Positions 1 through 14,113 of a stretch of 64,000 bases of DNA are shown here, one piece after another; the first letter of the stretch is position 1, and each line of letters begins with the position of its first letter. The notes under the pieces are model-generated. The model was not told the DNA's origin. It saw only the letters and a list, made by a program, of their open reading frames with translations, and did no database searches. The translations under genes were made by a program, and so were the position numbers. This DNA is from Struthio camelus (taxonomy: Eukaryota; Chordata; Aves; Struthioniformes; Struthionidae): positions 30,867,514 through 30,931,513 of the forward strand of contig NC_090982.1 of NCBI RefSeq assembly GCF_040807025.1, read 5' to 3'.

Positions 1-94
1 CTTATAGTAGCATCTGTAATCTGGCATCCATCAGCACAACAGCCCTGAAGACTGAACTGTAAAAAGCAATGGCTATTTCTCCAGTACTGGAGGG

Positions 95-113
95 AAAAAA
101 AAAAAAAAAAAAA
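95..113. repeat. poly(A) tract (19)
   Basis: Uninterrupted run of A; no recognisable retrocopy body adjoins it. Confidence 0.9.
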
Positions 114-1900
114 GCTGACAACCTCACTGGCTTCAGGGGACAGGATTAATTTATTTTAATTTCTTCCTACTACATAGGAGACCTATCGGGCCTGGAAACA
201 ACTAAACAGAGAAGATAGTTGAAGACCTTTCAAGTGGAGTAAATGTTTGTGCCTGTTCCTTCTCCTCTAAATGGGAAGCATATAGTGGCTCTACGCAAAA
301 AGAGGGTTTAGAATAGAGCTACACCCCGGAAGTGAGAGCTACTCACAGGAAACTACTCTTCCCAAGGATGTCCATGGACTTAAGAGCTGGAAAATGAAGA
401 GCGAAGATTTCCTCTCTGCCACTCTACTCCTTCCATTCACAAAGAGCTTCAGCTCTGCTACAGAGGAGAATCAAGCCCAGTGAATACAGCAGACTTTGAA
501 ATACTTGTTTGTGTCAGTGAACAAACCAGGTAAGATTTATACAGGTACTGCAATACTGCATGTTGGCAGGACTTGATTTTCACTTTCTCCCGAAAATATT
601 TTACCTTTTAAGAAGCTTCTGACAGGGAAATGATTCCTAAATCAGTAGCTCCTGTCCAGCTTATATCCACAGAGGTAAGCTGCTTACAAAAGATGCACAA
701 ACAAGATTGTGTCTCTTCTCAGCACAGGATCACTACAGCTTGTTATGCTCGATATCTAGATATAGAAAGAATGAGCACTATTGTTGCTGAGCGGCGCTGA
801 ATGATTGTAAAGGATGACCACAGCTTGTGGAAGTTTAGTTCACTAGTTGTGGACATGGAACAGTTCTCGAAAAAACATTTCTATCCCGCTCTTACTCTTT
901 AAATACTTCATCCTCGTTTTTATATACACACACAACTCAAAGATGTTTTAATGACACTGAGGATTGTTCTAATTGGATTCTAGCAGCACATCCACACAAC
1001 GTATAGGTATTTACATACATGCCTATATACTTAGCGTAGTATATAAAGTATACATTTAGATGTGCAAAAACATGTGACTTTGCATTACATATGCGCATGG
1101 ACAAGTTTTTACACAGTGCAAACTTAAAAAAAAAAAACTTTTTCAGGTGTGATTACGGTCTACCTCTGCAAAACTGTAGCTCTTCAAAGATGTTAACAAC
1201 AGCTGAGTTTCACTTTACTCATTTGAGTGTTTGCCTTTCTTGAGCCTTCAGAATTCCCATTTTCAAGGATTCTTTAGGTATTAGAATATTTTAAAAATCT
1301 TCAAAAACAAATACCTTCAAAAACAAAACCACACATTCTCATATGATTACACCATTCCTAGACCTACGTGTTTAGGAGGAATACTGAACATAGCAAGACT
1401 CAAGCTCACGAAATAACTGCATATTCCAATGGACACCTCTTGCTGTGTGTGCCTGCCTATCAGTCTGCACTGTCACTTCCTCCTATGAATACGGTCGTGA
1501 GTGCAAATTAAACAACGTAACTTCCACGTGATATCTTCTGACACCCAGGAGTTAGCAGACACTATCACTGGACTAACAATTCCGAGGAACTGCTCTGTGA
1601 GTCCACTGCTAGTTTATCTTTTGGTTAGTTCTCATTGTGACAAGCCTCACCAAACACACTTTTATGGACAACCAGTGCATATTTAGTGTTTGTTCAGCCT
1701 ATGCAGAGGCTGGGTTTGAGGCCTCATTTACCTAATGTTCAAACTGGATTAAATCCCTCATCGAGGCTACTGTGCAGTCTAGCGTTTGGGACCTGAGCAC
1801 TGCTGTATGCTCTGAGCAGAAGGTACGCTGCAGCTCATATTCATTTTAGGAGGCTATCCCAAAAGCCTCCCACAAAGCCATTTGAAATCCTTTGTAACTC

Positions 1901-1918
1901 TTTTTTTTTTTTTTTTTT
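1901..1918. repeat. poly(T) tract (18)
   Basis: Uninterrupted run of T in intergenic DNA. Confidence 0.9.
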
Positions 1919-2610
1919 GGCTTGCTTGCAGCCCACTGAGCGCCAGTGTCAGAAAACTGCAGTAAGGTATTATGTGGATACCCTCAGCTACATATCCCCT
2001 GTGGTTTTTCCTCTACTGTCCCCTTAGCAACTAATTTATCTCTATCCAGCTCTGGAGCCCGTTCACTCCTGTAGCACAAAAATCATTGTAAATGCCAACA
2101 ACTTTACCATGGTGCCGCAAATCACTTCCTTGTAAGACAGGATACAAACATAAGTAGCCAAAGAGAAGAAGAAAACCTTTATTTTGACAGGAAACTCTCG
2201 CTGTCCTAATCAATAAAAGATTTAATATTCTCCTACAGAAGAAAGAACTGAAACAGATTTCTATTACATTTTATATAATTCTAAAAACAATTACCAATTA
2301 ATGGTTCACCTATGCAATCTTCAAATCATTAGGCATTACAATTGGAATGTTTTTAAGGAATTGACTCACTAGGCTCCAGTGAAATATTGCAGGCATTTCT
2401 TTCTCTTTCACATTTCACATGATACATATATTAACAAAATATAAAATGATACAAAATTTTTAAACAACAGTCTTCCTCTACTCATCTAACAAGATTATTT
2501 TGTATTTTCTGTCACAATGTCGTAACACTGAAATGCATCTTCCCAGTGACCTACGAAAGCAAAAGTTATCAGCCCCAGATAATAAATGAAATCTGAACCA
2601 AAGAGATGAA

Positions 2611-2694
2611 TACGGGAATTCCTCAGTCTTCACTTCTCTTTGAGAAGTTTCCTCAAGACAACAGGAGTCTGTGGTAGACTCAGGAATTCCCGTA
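2611..2694. repeat. hairpin, 18-bp arms with one mismatch
   Basis: Arm 2611-2628 (TACGGGAATTCCTCAGTC) pairs with 2677-2694 with 17 of 18 matches. The 48-nt loop holds a second perfect 6-bp hairpin (CTTCTC/GAGAAG). Confidence 0.85.
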
Positions 2695-5600
2695 ACAACA
2701 TTCAGAGCCTTTACTGAAAATTCCTGTCTTATGGTATTTCTCATCATTTATTGGTTAGTTTTAGCTGCAGCCCTTCTCCTCTGCTAACTGTGAGGTTAAT
2801 TTAGTATCACTGAAAGATACTAACCAGTTGCTATTGCCAATGAAGATAGACTAAAGATATTCACATTGAACTCAGTGCTGCTGACCAATACTTTCCTTAT
2901 TTTTCCATAAATAACTGCCCTCTAAGACAAACAAGAAGCAAGGGAATAGGCACCACTGAAGAACAACGTTCAAAGAAGAGATTCAAATAGCCCAAGCCCA
3001 ACATCAGTTCAAAAGGGGCCTAACAACTGGTCACAGATCCTGCTGCGCATTGCAGGCACAAGTCACTACGCAAATGTACAACTTGTCCCATTCTTCAAAT
3101 TTACTGGAAATGGATGCAAACACTAGGATGACAGCCACATAGAGACTTAAGATGGACATCAGAGTCTGTTAATGAGGAGGAAAGAAGGAACAGAACTCCC
3201 AGAAAAGCCACTAGGATATTTTCTATTGCCTGCAGTGGTTTGGTTTGAAACATGGGTATATTAAATGGGCAATGAGTAGAAAAGCTTGAAATAATATGTA
3301 GCCCCCATTTCATAAAATATGACTGTTCTCACATCAGAATTAAGAATTAATATTGGTAGTAAATAAAAAAGAAAAAGCAAACACTGAATCCTAGTAAATA
3401 CGTCCCATAACTGATTCGGCAAAATAGATTTATTTCCATTCACTGACCTGAAACTTACAGAGAAAGTCATGTAATGAAATGGCTACTGCACAAAAGATGA
3501 ACTGCTACAGAAATTAGTCCGAATATTCCTCTGTCTTAAAATAGCATAAATATCCAGCACAATGTTCTCCTTATGGAATATACAGCAAGAGCCAATGTTC
3601 TGATGAAAACTAGTTAATTCATGTAACGGAAAATTTAATTATAAGTGACTAGCTTTTACTTGACACTTGTATTTTTTTTATAGGTTTGCCAGTAAAGGAT
3701 TTGTTCACTTTACTTGGCTAGTACCTGGGACGGACTACCTATTTGGGTGTATTACAAACATAAAGCATCTTAAGTCATATATGTATGCCTGTGTATATTC
3801 AAGTAGGTAGGAGTGTATTTACAAAGCATCAGTACATAGCATTACTTCTATCCTTCTCCTGTTTTCTGATACCTCTTCTATCATAACGCTAAGCCTGAGC
3901 AGTGCTGAGATTTTCAAGAGCCAACGTGTCAAAAGCCATCTAGCTTCTTCACTCATTACTCTCCTCTGGTCTCTTCAATCATTCCGCATCTCCCCAAGCG
4001 GAATGTCTAAAACTAGACAGAGTATTCCAAGCGGAAGCCTTACCACTGCTGAGTTGACTGGAAGATTCATTCATATGTATTACTTGCTATTTTTCCATTT
4101 ATACAACCGAACACGCTGGTTGCCTTTTTGCAGCGGCATGACATTGCTGACACGTGGTCAAGTTTGTGATACACCCCTGACTGCCAAAGCACTGGCACAG
4201 CCTCTCAGTCTGGTGTCATCTGCAAATGTAAAAAACAAACTTTCTAATGCATCGTATGGATCACCATCACCACCGAAAGCTCTCTGAATAGTAGTGGACG
4301 AAGGACAGCGTAAAACTGGGATGTGCTCCACACGCTCTTTCAACAGCGAAAGCAAATCATTTCTACCCACTCTCAAAACAGATTTCAAAGAATTTTTCAT
4401 TCACGTATATATTTTTAGATATAGCATATTTCCGCTGACTGCTTGTTGTGCTTTCCATGTGAGCACAACATGGAAATTCGTGCCAAAAGCCTTACCAGAG
4501 TTCAGACAGTTGATATCTACTGTTTCTCTGCTCTGTGCAAGGCCCATTACTTTACTGCACAAAGGATTAGAGCAATAGCAAAGAAGCAGCTACTACCTTT
4601 CTCTTATTTTCTTCTAGGTTAGTGATGAGTTTTGATCATTTATCCCAAAACTTTTGCAGGAATGGAGGTTCATCTTTCTGTGCTAAAATTCAAAATGTCC
4701 TTTGTTTTTCTTCTCTTTAAAGGTAAGCACTTTTTTAGTCTTCCAATACCTCTTCCACCACAATGACAAATACCAATGGCTGAGGTTTCATCTGCTCGTT
4801 CTTTAAGTATCCCAGTAGGAAGTGCAGGAGACCCAATCAATTGCAGACATCTAAGTTATTTTAGGTACTCTCTAGCCTCTTCCTTCCTCATTAAATGTTG
4901 AGAACCTACCCATTTGTCTCTTTTACCACCGATTTTATCCAGCTATCTGTAGTCAACTTATGCAAAAAAAAAAAGGGCCAATATTTCTCCCTGTTTCCTC
5001 TTATCTGTTATTAGCTTTCCTCGTGCACTGAATAAAACATCATTTTTCCTTCATCTTCCTCTCATTACTGCTTATGTAGAATGACTTCTTATATAACTAT
5101 TAATAAGATAATTCTCTAGTTACAGTGCTTCTGGAAGTATGTACTATCTTAAATACAGAAACATATATACAAATTGCACAAAACAGTTCCTCATAATATA
5201 TATTTCAAAGTATACTCAGTTCTCTGTGTCATCTTCCAGTTTTAAGATAGTTCTCTTAGAAGCCCTGAGAGATGTAAGCCCCTAAATTTTACATTATGCA
5301 CGTTTAGTTAATTTGAGCATGTAATTAACTGGCTTCAATAAAGCAGCAAAGACAATGAGCCACTGATCCTATTATTCTCCTAGTAATATGAAGCTATGGC
5401 ACAGGATTTCTTTTTTTCTTTTCTGTTTTCTTTTGTTGAAAAATCGTGACCTTCTGATGTAGAGATGAGCATTGCATCAATTTCATCACTGTACAACGGC
5501 CTTCAAGGAGTCTTTGTAATCTATGGGTGATCAAAGCTATATATAGTAGTGATGACAATCACATGAGATGATGGGTTTTAAGATTATCAGTTTCATAACT

Positions 5601-6424
5601 TTTCACAGGTGAGACTTCTAGGGGCTAGATGGATGACATGGCAAGAATCACTGCTCCGAATGAACTTGCCTAAGGGAGAGCAAGATCTTAGCAATATTTT
5701 CAAAGAAAAGCAAACTCTAGTTCATTTAAAATCTTCAATTAGAGTGATCTCCTCTAGCGAGGAAGAACTTTCTCCTTCACATTAAAAAAAGGACAGGAAT
5801 AAACACATAACAGTCTACAGAGCTAAATATATACATAAATTCCACTCATGGTACCTACTGTATTCAAACTACTTGCCTGTGCATGCAAAAGATTGACTTG
5901 GTAACAAAAGTAAATCCTTGACAGTTGGAGCCTGGGAATATCTGCATTTTTAGCATGGCTCTTTCAGACCAGACAACACAGAATTTAAACAAAGACAATA
6001 CTGTGAAGGAGAAGCCCATATTTTCTAGTCTGCATTTTCATGCTGTTTCTCCTCCTTACCATGACAACTCAGGCATTTCCTAAAAATGGCCGTGACGTGG
6101 AACTGTAAGGTTTATGGCCTTTCTTAGCATTAGCTCAGGTGCCCACTAGGCAACATTATCTGCCTGTGACTTATGCTCATATACCTTAGAAGTGAGATAA
6201 ATACAATAAGACTTTTTTTTTTTTTTAAACTCTTGGAAGGAACTTCATACTACTCAGCCAGGTAAATTATTTTCTTCTGGATTTCAAATATTTTTTTTTG
6301 TCCTCGATTTATTTACCTGTTTGTACCCACATGATGATAAAGCAGATGGATCTGTTTCTAGGAAACCTCTGGGAGAAATAGCTCACTTTCATCACTAGTC
6401 TATGCATTTTCTTCTGCAGTTAAG

Positions 6425-6450
6425 TCTCAAAGAACGTTTGTTCTTTGAGA
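6425..6450. repeat. perfect hairpin, 11-bp arms, 4-nt loop
   Basis: TCTCAAAGAAC, loop GTTT, GTTCTTTGAGA. No T-run or gene context suggests a terminator; it is a short palindrome in intergenic DNA. Confidence 0.85.
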
Positions 6451-8619
6451 TACTATATAGGTTCCAGAAACTCATGAAACCATTATTAGTATTTGAAAAT
6501 CAAAGAGGAATGACACCATTCTCTATGTTAATCCTTGACAATTCTTAAATGAATAAAAAATCCACAAATCTAAGGACTGTGTAGGTTCGTGTACGTCGTC
6601 TTTAAGAAGCACAGCATGAAACCTTAAATCTCATTAAACATGATGGGAAAACTTCTCCTGAGTTTAGCAGAGACCAACTGAGTAAACTTTGGTTTCAGTA
6701 CCTTCTCTGATTGGGGTTTTATTCAAAATAAAAATCTTTTCTGTTTACTCTTCCCCTATGTAAAGGTATGACTGAGAAATATACTGCATCAGATAATAAC
6801 GTTTTACTGTGTCCTGTTCAGTACAAATCAGAACACCTCTAACTACAAAAGAAAAATTTAAATGTTTACTTCTTTAAAGAAAAAGAACTCTTTAAAGAAA
6901 AAAGAGCGTCTTTTACTGAGTATACATAAAAATATGTGGTGGCATGGGCTCCCCCTGGTGGTTATTTGTTATGAACTATTTTGTTTTTCCACAAAAAGCA
7001 CTAAAAATACTTGCACCATTAGCAGCTTAGATTTGCTAGGACTAATAATAGAAGCAAATCCAGTGAAGGCAATGTTTTTGCAATAAAGTGCATTTTATGT
7101 AAAAATATTTATTTCACTGATCTGTAAAAGATCAAAACCAAAAAATCAACACGTTCTTAAATCATCAATTGGTACTGATCAAAAAGCCACCGAGAATCAA
7201 GTAATTCTATCTTCAAAGAAAGAAGAATTTTATACCAATGCAGTTTGTTTATGCTAAATACAAATTTAAGATAGCTCTGAAAAGGAGTTAATGTAACTGT
7301 ACAGGGCTTCTAATAACACGGGAAGAAAGCGTATTTGTGGAAATCTAATTCAAGTGCCTGAACTTATAACTACATTACCACATACTAACCTTTTCCAATA
7401 GGATTTGCTCTGCTCAGCATGATGGTGTTTACTTCATGGGCAGCTGCGGACTAGTTTGTTTCATCCCAACTGTTTAACGTGTGGCTCCACATACAACTTA
7501 CTGCCCACTATTCAAAGCTGGGTCTGTACGCAGACTTGGATTACGATGTCCTTCACCACAGCAACACAACATTCCACAAACCGAAATCGTCTTCAACATG
7601 TAAGACAGGTAATAGTTCGTGTTCTTCTCACTTTACAGATGAGAAACTGAGGTAGAGAAAAGGTCAGAATTTAGAGTTTACAATTACAGCATCACGCTGC
7701 TGAGTGGCTCGTTTGAGTATATAGAGTTTAGCAATCTATCACACTGTAAGCGTAAGTTTGCCTTGCGTCTACACTTGGATCCCTGCAGGATGCAATCAAG
7801 AACACCACTGGTGTGTTGGAAGCGGTGGAACCAAGGTCGAAATCATGAAGCAGGAGCCCAGTTAAGGCACCTAGCTGGCAATGTAGACGCAGGGCCTTCT
7901 GCAGCTCACTCTCTGCACATCTCCAGTGTTCTGTTAATAACAGCAAATTCCTCCGTATGATAACCTGTCTTGCATTACCTAGTAGGTACAGACATACACA
8001 GTGCTTGCCTAGCACTGTCAAATAATACAAACTTTACTGCTGGTAAATGTGTGGTGTGGGCATATGGTCCTAGAGGCCTAACAAATCGTGCCAAATAACC
8101 CCCAGTCCTTCTGCCTTTGTACTGCACAGGTTGGCAATGTAAATGTACCTATTCAGTACCCAGTTTGAATCTTCTCTGGGGATAAAATGGACTGACGAAG
8201 GCTGCTGTCTCTAGCTTTCTGCCTATAAGAGCATGCATTAGTCATTCAAGACACTACTGCCTTGTCCAAACATAAGCCTTTATACCTACGGTGCAATGTC
8301 ATATGTAGATTCACCTCTGAATAACTTTTATAACAATTCTGCCTTAATCCTGACTATCCAAAAAAGAAAAGCAAGGAGAAAGCCATCAGATTTATCCCAA
8401 TGTACTTAGAAAATGAACAGGAACAAAATATAAATTACTGCAATTTCATTTTTCAGAATAAAGAAAGTCTAATATAAGTAATCAGCGAGCAATAAAAGCA
8501 AATTGAAACATTCTAAGCTCCATCTCACTGTGAAATGTAATCTTTCTCTGTGTAAAAACACAGTATAAAGTAGGACTTTGCTCACTCTTTATCTTACCAA
8601 CTTCAGCTCAAGGATGTGA

Positions 8620-8633
8620 TTTTTTTTTTTTTT
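8620..8633. repeat. poly(T) tract (14)
   Basis: Uninterrupted run of T followed by ATTGCACTGCAAA. Confidence 0.9.
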
Positions 8634-10065
8634 ATTGCACTGCAAACTTTTCACAGCAGCGCAACTTGCACAGAGATGTCTGTTCTTTGACACAGGGCCA
8701 ATCAGACAGGTGCAAAGCAACACAGTCAGTATTTCTTAACCAAATTTATGAAATGAAAAGTTCACATTTAAAAGAATCATTAATCCTATGTCTCACTTTC
8801 TGAATGTAACCAATTGCAAATACAAGTTATACACTGAAACCACAACGTTATATATATGCAAATATCCACAGTATTTAAAATAATTCACAGACAGATGAAT
8901 ATAGAATGGTGGCAAAACAGAGTTCAGAAAAGTGCATCTTACTAAATCACACAGACTTATGCACGCTTATCTTTAGGATGTATAGCTACTTGAGCATAGT
9001 GGCAGATCATGCAGCTAGACATCTGAACCCTGTTAGATGCACCCTAAGTGAATTGCACTTACACTGGTTGCATTTAGCAGGGGGGCAATGGGTTTTTACA
9101 AACCTCAGCTCAGAGATTTATCACAGCTTTTTCAGTGCAGTTTCACTTGTGTTAGTGAGAAAGATTTATTAGTTTAACTCCCTAACTCTGGGCTCTTTGA
9201 ATGTTCTTCATATGAGGAGATTTTATTAGCATTAAAATCCTTGTGTTGTCATCAATTTTTTGAAACAAGATCTCCTGATATTTATAATAGCACGAATCAG
9301 GAATACTCAATTTCATTGCTATATAAAAGGTGCAAGTAAGAGAAAAAACTGTCCCAGCGGTTAGCCTCATGCATCCAGTTAATTATTCTTTGCCTCAGCT
9401 ATAAAACCAAGATGAGAAATATGTATCTTAACAGGAGTTAATTAACGTCTGCAATCTCCTTTGAAAGCTTAACATATGATACAAAGAACTGTCATTATTT
9501 CAGTTCAGTAAAAACAACGCTTTACTAAACCAACAGATGAGAAATCTAGCCATCTTTCTATTGCTGAGAAAGGTTGATTTGATTAATAAAATCTCACCTT
9601 GTCATAGAGTCCTAACGCTTTAAAAACATTATTTATTTAAAAATGCATACGGATCTTTATATATTCATATGAAGGCCTATATTAAATTCACTTCCTTGGC
9701 CTTCATAAATTAGGAAGTAGTATGTATTGAAAAAAATTAAAATGCAATTGGAAAGCATGTTTACATTAACATGTCATTTTTGACAAAGTAAGTTAAAATC
9801 CATTGCACTGGCAAGATATACGCATGTGTTAAGAACTATACATTTATATACTAAATGTGCAATATAAGTGCCTAATTTCATTCACATATGCCTGAAAGAG
9901 CTAGAGCTTCTTTATGTGAGTTTTCTCAGTTTCCGTAAAATAGAAGTAACAGTAACTGATTGACTGGACACTACTTTGAAAAGGTAAGCCTCTATACAAT
10001 CATTCATTATCCTTTTACAGTGCACTAAGAATAAGAGTGCATCTTTCTTATATCTGAGTAGTATT

Positions 10066-10544
10066 TATAACTACTATCAAGTACTTTATTGCACTGTAAC
10101 ATCTATCAGGAATTCCTCAGATCTAACCAAAACTGTACAAAATGCAAAAGAATGTGTCTATCAAAAAAGGTTTAAATGCAAGTATTGAGATGTGAGGCAA
10201 CAGGCAAATACAACAAATGGAAGAGCAAAAGGAAACAAAGAGACAATTCTCACCACAATATGCATGACATTTTTAATCATGTTAAAAATTTGGTTAAAAG
10301 AACTGGCAGACTTTTAAATGGAATATATTCTCCCTGGGATGTATTTATAGCAGAGTAAAAATTGACATGTTTTAAAAGACCTGAAATATATTGGCACAGA
10401 AGCTATACCACATTTCCGAAAAAGGAAGACATTTGTCCCCCCAAAACTTCCATTACCTTAAGAGATTCTTTTCTGTGATGAAAGGACCGCTTTGACCCCT
10501 TATCAGTAAGCTGCTGTCTTTCATCATGGCAATGGTAGAATGAA
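10066..10544 (-). other. 3' untranslated region of the small gene (end inferred)
   Basis: Sequence from the TAA to just past the first canonical AATAAA on the minus strand. It contains no alternative in-frame continuation. The cleavage position is inferred to lie 15-25 bases past the signal. Confidence 0.35.
10085..10090 (-). terminator. polyadenylation signal AATAAA
   Basis: This is the first canonical hexamer on the minus strand after the stop at 10545, about 455 bases downstream, in the context GCAATAAAGTAC. Confidence 0.4.
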
Positions 10545-10624
10545 TTATTGAGGATCATGGAGCCCTAAGCTGATCAGCCACTCATCATCCAAGTAATGGC
10601 AATCGGCAACCTGAATCTGCCTCC
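10545..10624 (-). CDS. unrecognised small gene, last coding exon
   Basis: The acceptor is a strong pyrimidine tract (CTTTCTTTTTGCAG). The exon completes a glycine codon with microexon 4 (or tryptophan with exon 3 if the microexon is skipped). It encodes RQIQVADCHYLDDEWLISLG followed by LHDPQ and a TAA at 10545-10547. The C-terminus is acidic with aromatic residues (CHYLDDEW) and looks like a conserved tail motif. I cannot assign it to a family. Confidence 0.58.
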
Positions 10625-12333
10625 CTGCAAAAAGAAAGTCAGGTTACCATGATACACACAACAAAGTAAAAACATACATTCCTATTCCACTGCTGAGATG
10701 ATGTAACAGGATAAAAACAATTTATTTAAAAGATTTAATTCAAAGAATTAGATTCCAGAATATATAACCACAGCATGTTCTTTCTGCGAATAAATACACC
10801 ATTAAAAGACAACATGAACTAAAGATGAACTTTCATTACTTCATAAGCAAAGGCCAGGGCTCCTCAAACAAACAAGAAAATTCAATCAACCACATACATT
10901 TCCTGTATGTCTCCTATTAATTAAAAATTCTTTAAAAAGTTTTGTTGCCATTGGGTGTAGTGTTACCACTTGACAAAAAACATTACTCCATAGTTACACA
11001 GGGCCTTTTGGGAATAAACTTTTAACAAGATTATTACTGATGAAAGAATGTTTTTTCCTCCCTCTGCATATTTATTACATTCTGATGTTCACTACTTGCT
11101 CTAACACGCTAAATAATTTATTTATATTAGACATAATACTGCTACTGACATAGCCAAAGGCTTCAGATACTCATAAAGCCAATTAGAAACATCAGCACAC
11201 TGAGTAAATTGCTTTACCTTGTGAGTGTTATAACTGGCTTTCTGTGAACAGAAAGATCAATTCCGTAAGACACCAACAGCTCTTCCCTGATGCTGCGAAT
11301 GAAAATCAGGCAAAGCAAGTTTTGTTTTGCAGATCAAAACAGAATATACAATCTCCAGGCTGCTACGTTTGGCATCTCGCAAAGTTAAGGAGTTGTGATG
11401 AGTTGGTCAAAAAATACCTAGTCATCAGTACAGCTCAGGAGTTCCGATTTAACTACTGGTCTACAATTTTACTTAATATCCAAGAATTTCTGACTTGCCA
11501 AAACTAGTAATAGAGGATACTAATATCAGCAAGCAAGCAGTGCAACCCCTCTTCAAATACATTATTAAATGTGAAGAATTCTCCACATTCTCCCTTATGG
11601 AATCAAAAAATATGCATGAAGTGGAAAACTATCATGTTAGCTCCATATTGAACTAGACAACAAAGTAATTCATTCTTTAAAATCTTCTGTGCAATAGCTG
11701 TAAAGTAAATTGTGGGATCTGGAGGAGACTTCTACTTGGGCAAACTTAGGTGCAACTCATGCAATGAGAACTAAGTCATCACATTTATTACATGTTGTGC
11801 GTGGTGATTTACTAAGGCAAAGGTGTTCTACAACACGGGACATACTTCTATTTTATATGTCATCACTATGAATAAAGATAAACTAACTACCAGCCTGGAG
11901 GTCAGTGGTTGCTTAAGGGTGAGTTATTATGACACACTTATATCCAATTTGGGTAGACAGAGGGGACAGTCTCAACAAGAAATTACACATAATTGGTTAT
12001 TCAAAAGGGCTAAATTTCCCAGTGGAGAAAATCGTAAGAAAAATTAACTAGGAAGAAGCATGTTCAGAGAAAACAACTAAATGACAATTTTAAGTTCTAA
12101 GAAGCGTTGCATTTGGCAGAACTTCATAATTACAAACACCTTTGTTAAAACAACAGAGAACTGCACTTAAGAGTAGCAATCAAAAATTAAAAAAGATTTA
12201 ATTAATGTTAAAAGGAGGAAACGGATGGTAACAAAACTGAAACTATGAAGTGCAGGAAAAGGATGAGAGAAGGTGAAGACGCCTCAAACAAATCGGTATT
12301 GTCAGCTGTAAGGCCAGCTTCAAGTATATTAGC

Positions 12334-12350
12334 AAAAAAAAAAAAAAAAA
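12334..12350. repeat. poly(A) tract (17)
   Basis: Uninterrupted run of A within the last intron of the small gene. Confidence 0.9.
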
Positions 12351-13780
12351 CCACGCCAATGTGGTATAAGCCCATTTCCAGACAGAGCTGGCAAACTACG
12401 GGTACTGCACGAGAGGCACAACTGTTCAATGTAGATATCTGTTCTGTGTTTGAAAAGAATACAGATGGTTTACCTGCCCAACAGAAGATGATTTCCACGT
12501 CATTAAGAACTGAGGATTATATTTGAAAACATACGCTGGCTATAATCCTTTTAAATTCAGCAAACCTGAAACTCCCATCCTGAAAGAGTTGGCTAAAGAT
12601 ATCACACAGCAGAAGAAAATCAATTTCTTAAAACCTTCAACCATGAGAAAACGTCTTAAGAAGAGTAAGATGCTATGTCAGCGTTCTAAAAGGGCGTATG
12701 GGTAGATCAGGTAACGGTATGACAGCTAGCCAGTACCAGTCCTAGCTAACGTAACGGAAAAACACTATGTGATTAAGTTCATCAAAGGTATAAAACTGGA
12801 AATTCAATCAACACTGTTTTGTAGGAAGCATTCTGGGTTCTATTCCTGGTTTTGCCATTGACTTCCTGACTTACAAACACAAAACTGGACAACAGCATGG
12901 TCTGATGGACCTGCGCTGGAGGGACAGCAAGGAAAGATAAGGTGCAAGTGTGCATGGAAGTAAAGGACACTTGGTCCACCTCCTAGAACATGACTGAAAA
13001 CAAGGGTAGTTCTCACCTCCCTGTCAAAGCTGCAAACTAACGACAGGATACAATGAAATATTCTACAACTAGCAAGGGAAAACAAGTAAACGGTTGCATC
13101 TGTGCCCTTTGTTGCATCTTACACAGGCTTCTACCATGGCAAAATTTTGCTCTTCATTCCACCTACGTCTATTCTCCTTCGTTAACTTCTAATAAAAACT
13201 CTCTGTCATAAAATAAAAATTACATGGAAAACTCCTGCAGGTCTGTGGAGCACCTGTATTACTGAGTGACAAAGTAAATTCTGAAATACTCAAAACTGGA
13301 TTTCAAAGCTGATCTACTCGCTGTTTCTGCCACTCGAAGAAGAGAATATAGTACACAGCTAACAAGGGTAGATTCTGCAACCTTCACATACACTGAGATT
13401 TCAGTGGGACTTCAGGAAGCACAGCATATACCTAGCGTTAATTTGCTGAAGTTATGTTAATTTTTTTCCATTAGAAGTTAATGTAGGTATATAAATGCCA
13501 GAAATAATAAACCCACAATTAAATCTTAGCGAAAATATCCAAGCTAACGAATCTTAGCAAACTACTGCAAAGTGGAATAAAAAATGTTTGCAAAAAAATT
13601 TCAACCGTGTTTTCCAAAACTCAAATCAGTTTAAAACGTAAAAAGTAAAATGTTAAATATTTAAAATATAAAAAATAGAATCTCCAGCAAACAGTTGTCT
13701 GCTCCTCAAAGAAGAGTAGCCAGGAGACATGAAGGGGACTGAAGTGCCATGATTTAATGCATCAGAAGATCTGTCATAAT

Positions 13781-14113
13781 GAGGAGAGGCTGAGAGGGCT
13801 GGAACTATTCAGCCTCGGGAAGAGAAGGCTCGGGGTGGGGGGCGGGGGGGGAATCTTATCAATCAGTGAAAATACCTCATGAGAGGGTGTAAAGAAGACT
13901 AAGCCCGGCTTTTTGCAGAGGTATTCAGTGAGGACAAAAGGCAGTGGGCAAGAAATGAAATACAAGGAATTTCATTTCTTGCAGATATTCAAAACCTGAT
14001 TGCGAAGGGCCCTGAGCAACCTCATCTATTTCATGCGGCTTTAAACAGGAGGGCTGGACTAGACAGTCTCCAGATCCTAGTGCCTTCCAACCTAAACGAC
14101 TATCATTCCGTGA
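13781..14113 (+). mobile_element. CR1 LINE, truncated 3' fragment
   Basis: The sequence follows the 3' part of the avian CR1 consensus. It begins GAGGAGAGGCTGAGAGGGCT and continues with a CAGCCTCGGGAAGAGAAGGCT-like block and a GAATCTTATCAAT..AATACCTCATG block. It then has the TGGACTAGACAGTCTCCAGA block and the CCTTCCAACCTAAACGAC tail. About 130 bases of the consensus appear to be missing between 13972 and 13981. The coding part is absent, so the copy is inactive. Confidence 0.88.

Larger units (their letters stand above)
1..10065. other. intergenic, no gene found
   Basis: AT-rich sequence with only short open frames on both strands, none with convincing protein content and paired splice sites. 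It holds homopolymer tracts and two short hairpins, listed separately. RASEF, which lies on this side of FRMD3 in mammals, is not seen. Confidence 0.7.

Noticed and set aside
469..531. Plus-strand exon-like segment ending in a CAG/GTAAGA donor near the left edge
   Set aside because: Short, with no companion exon or coding context in the first 10 kb.
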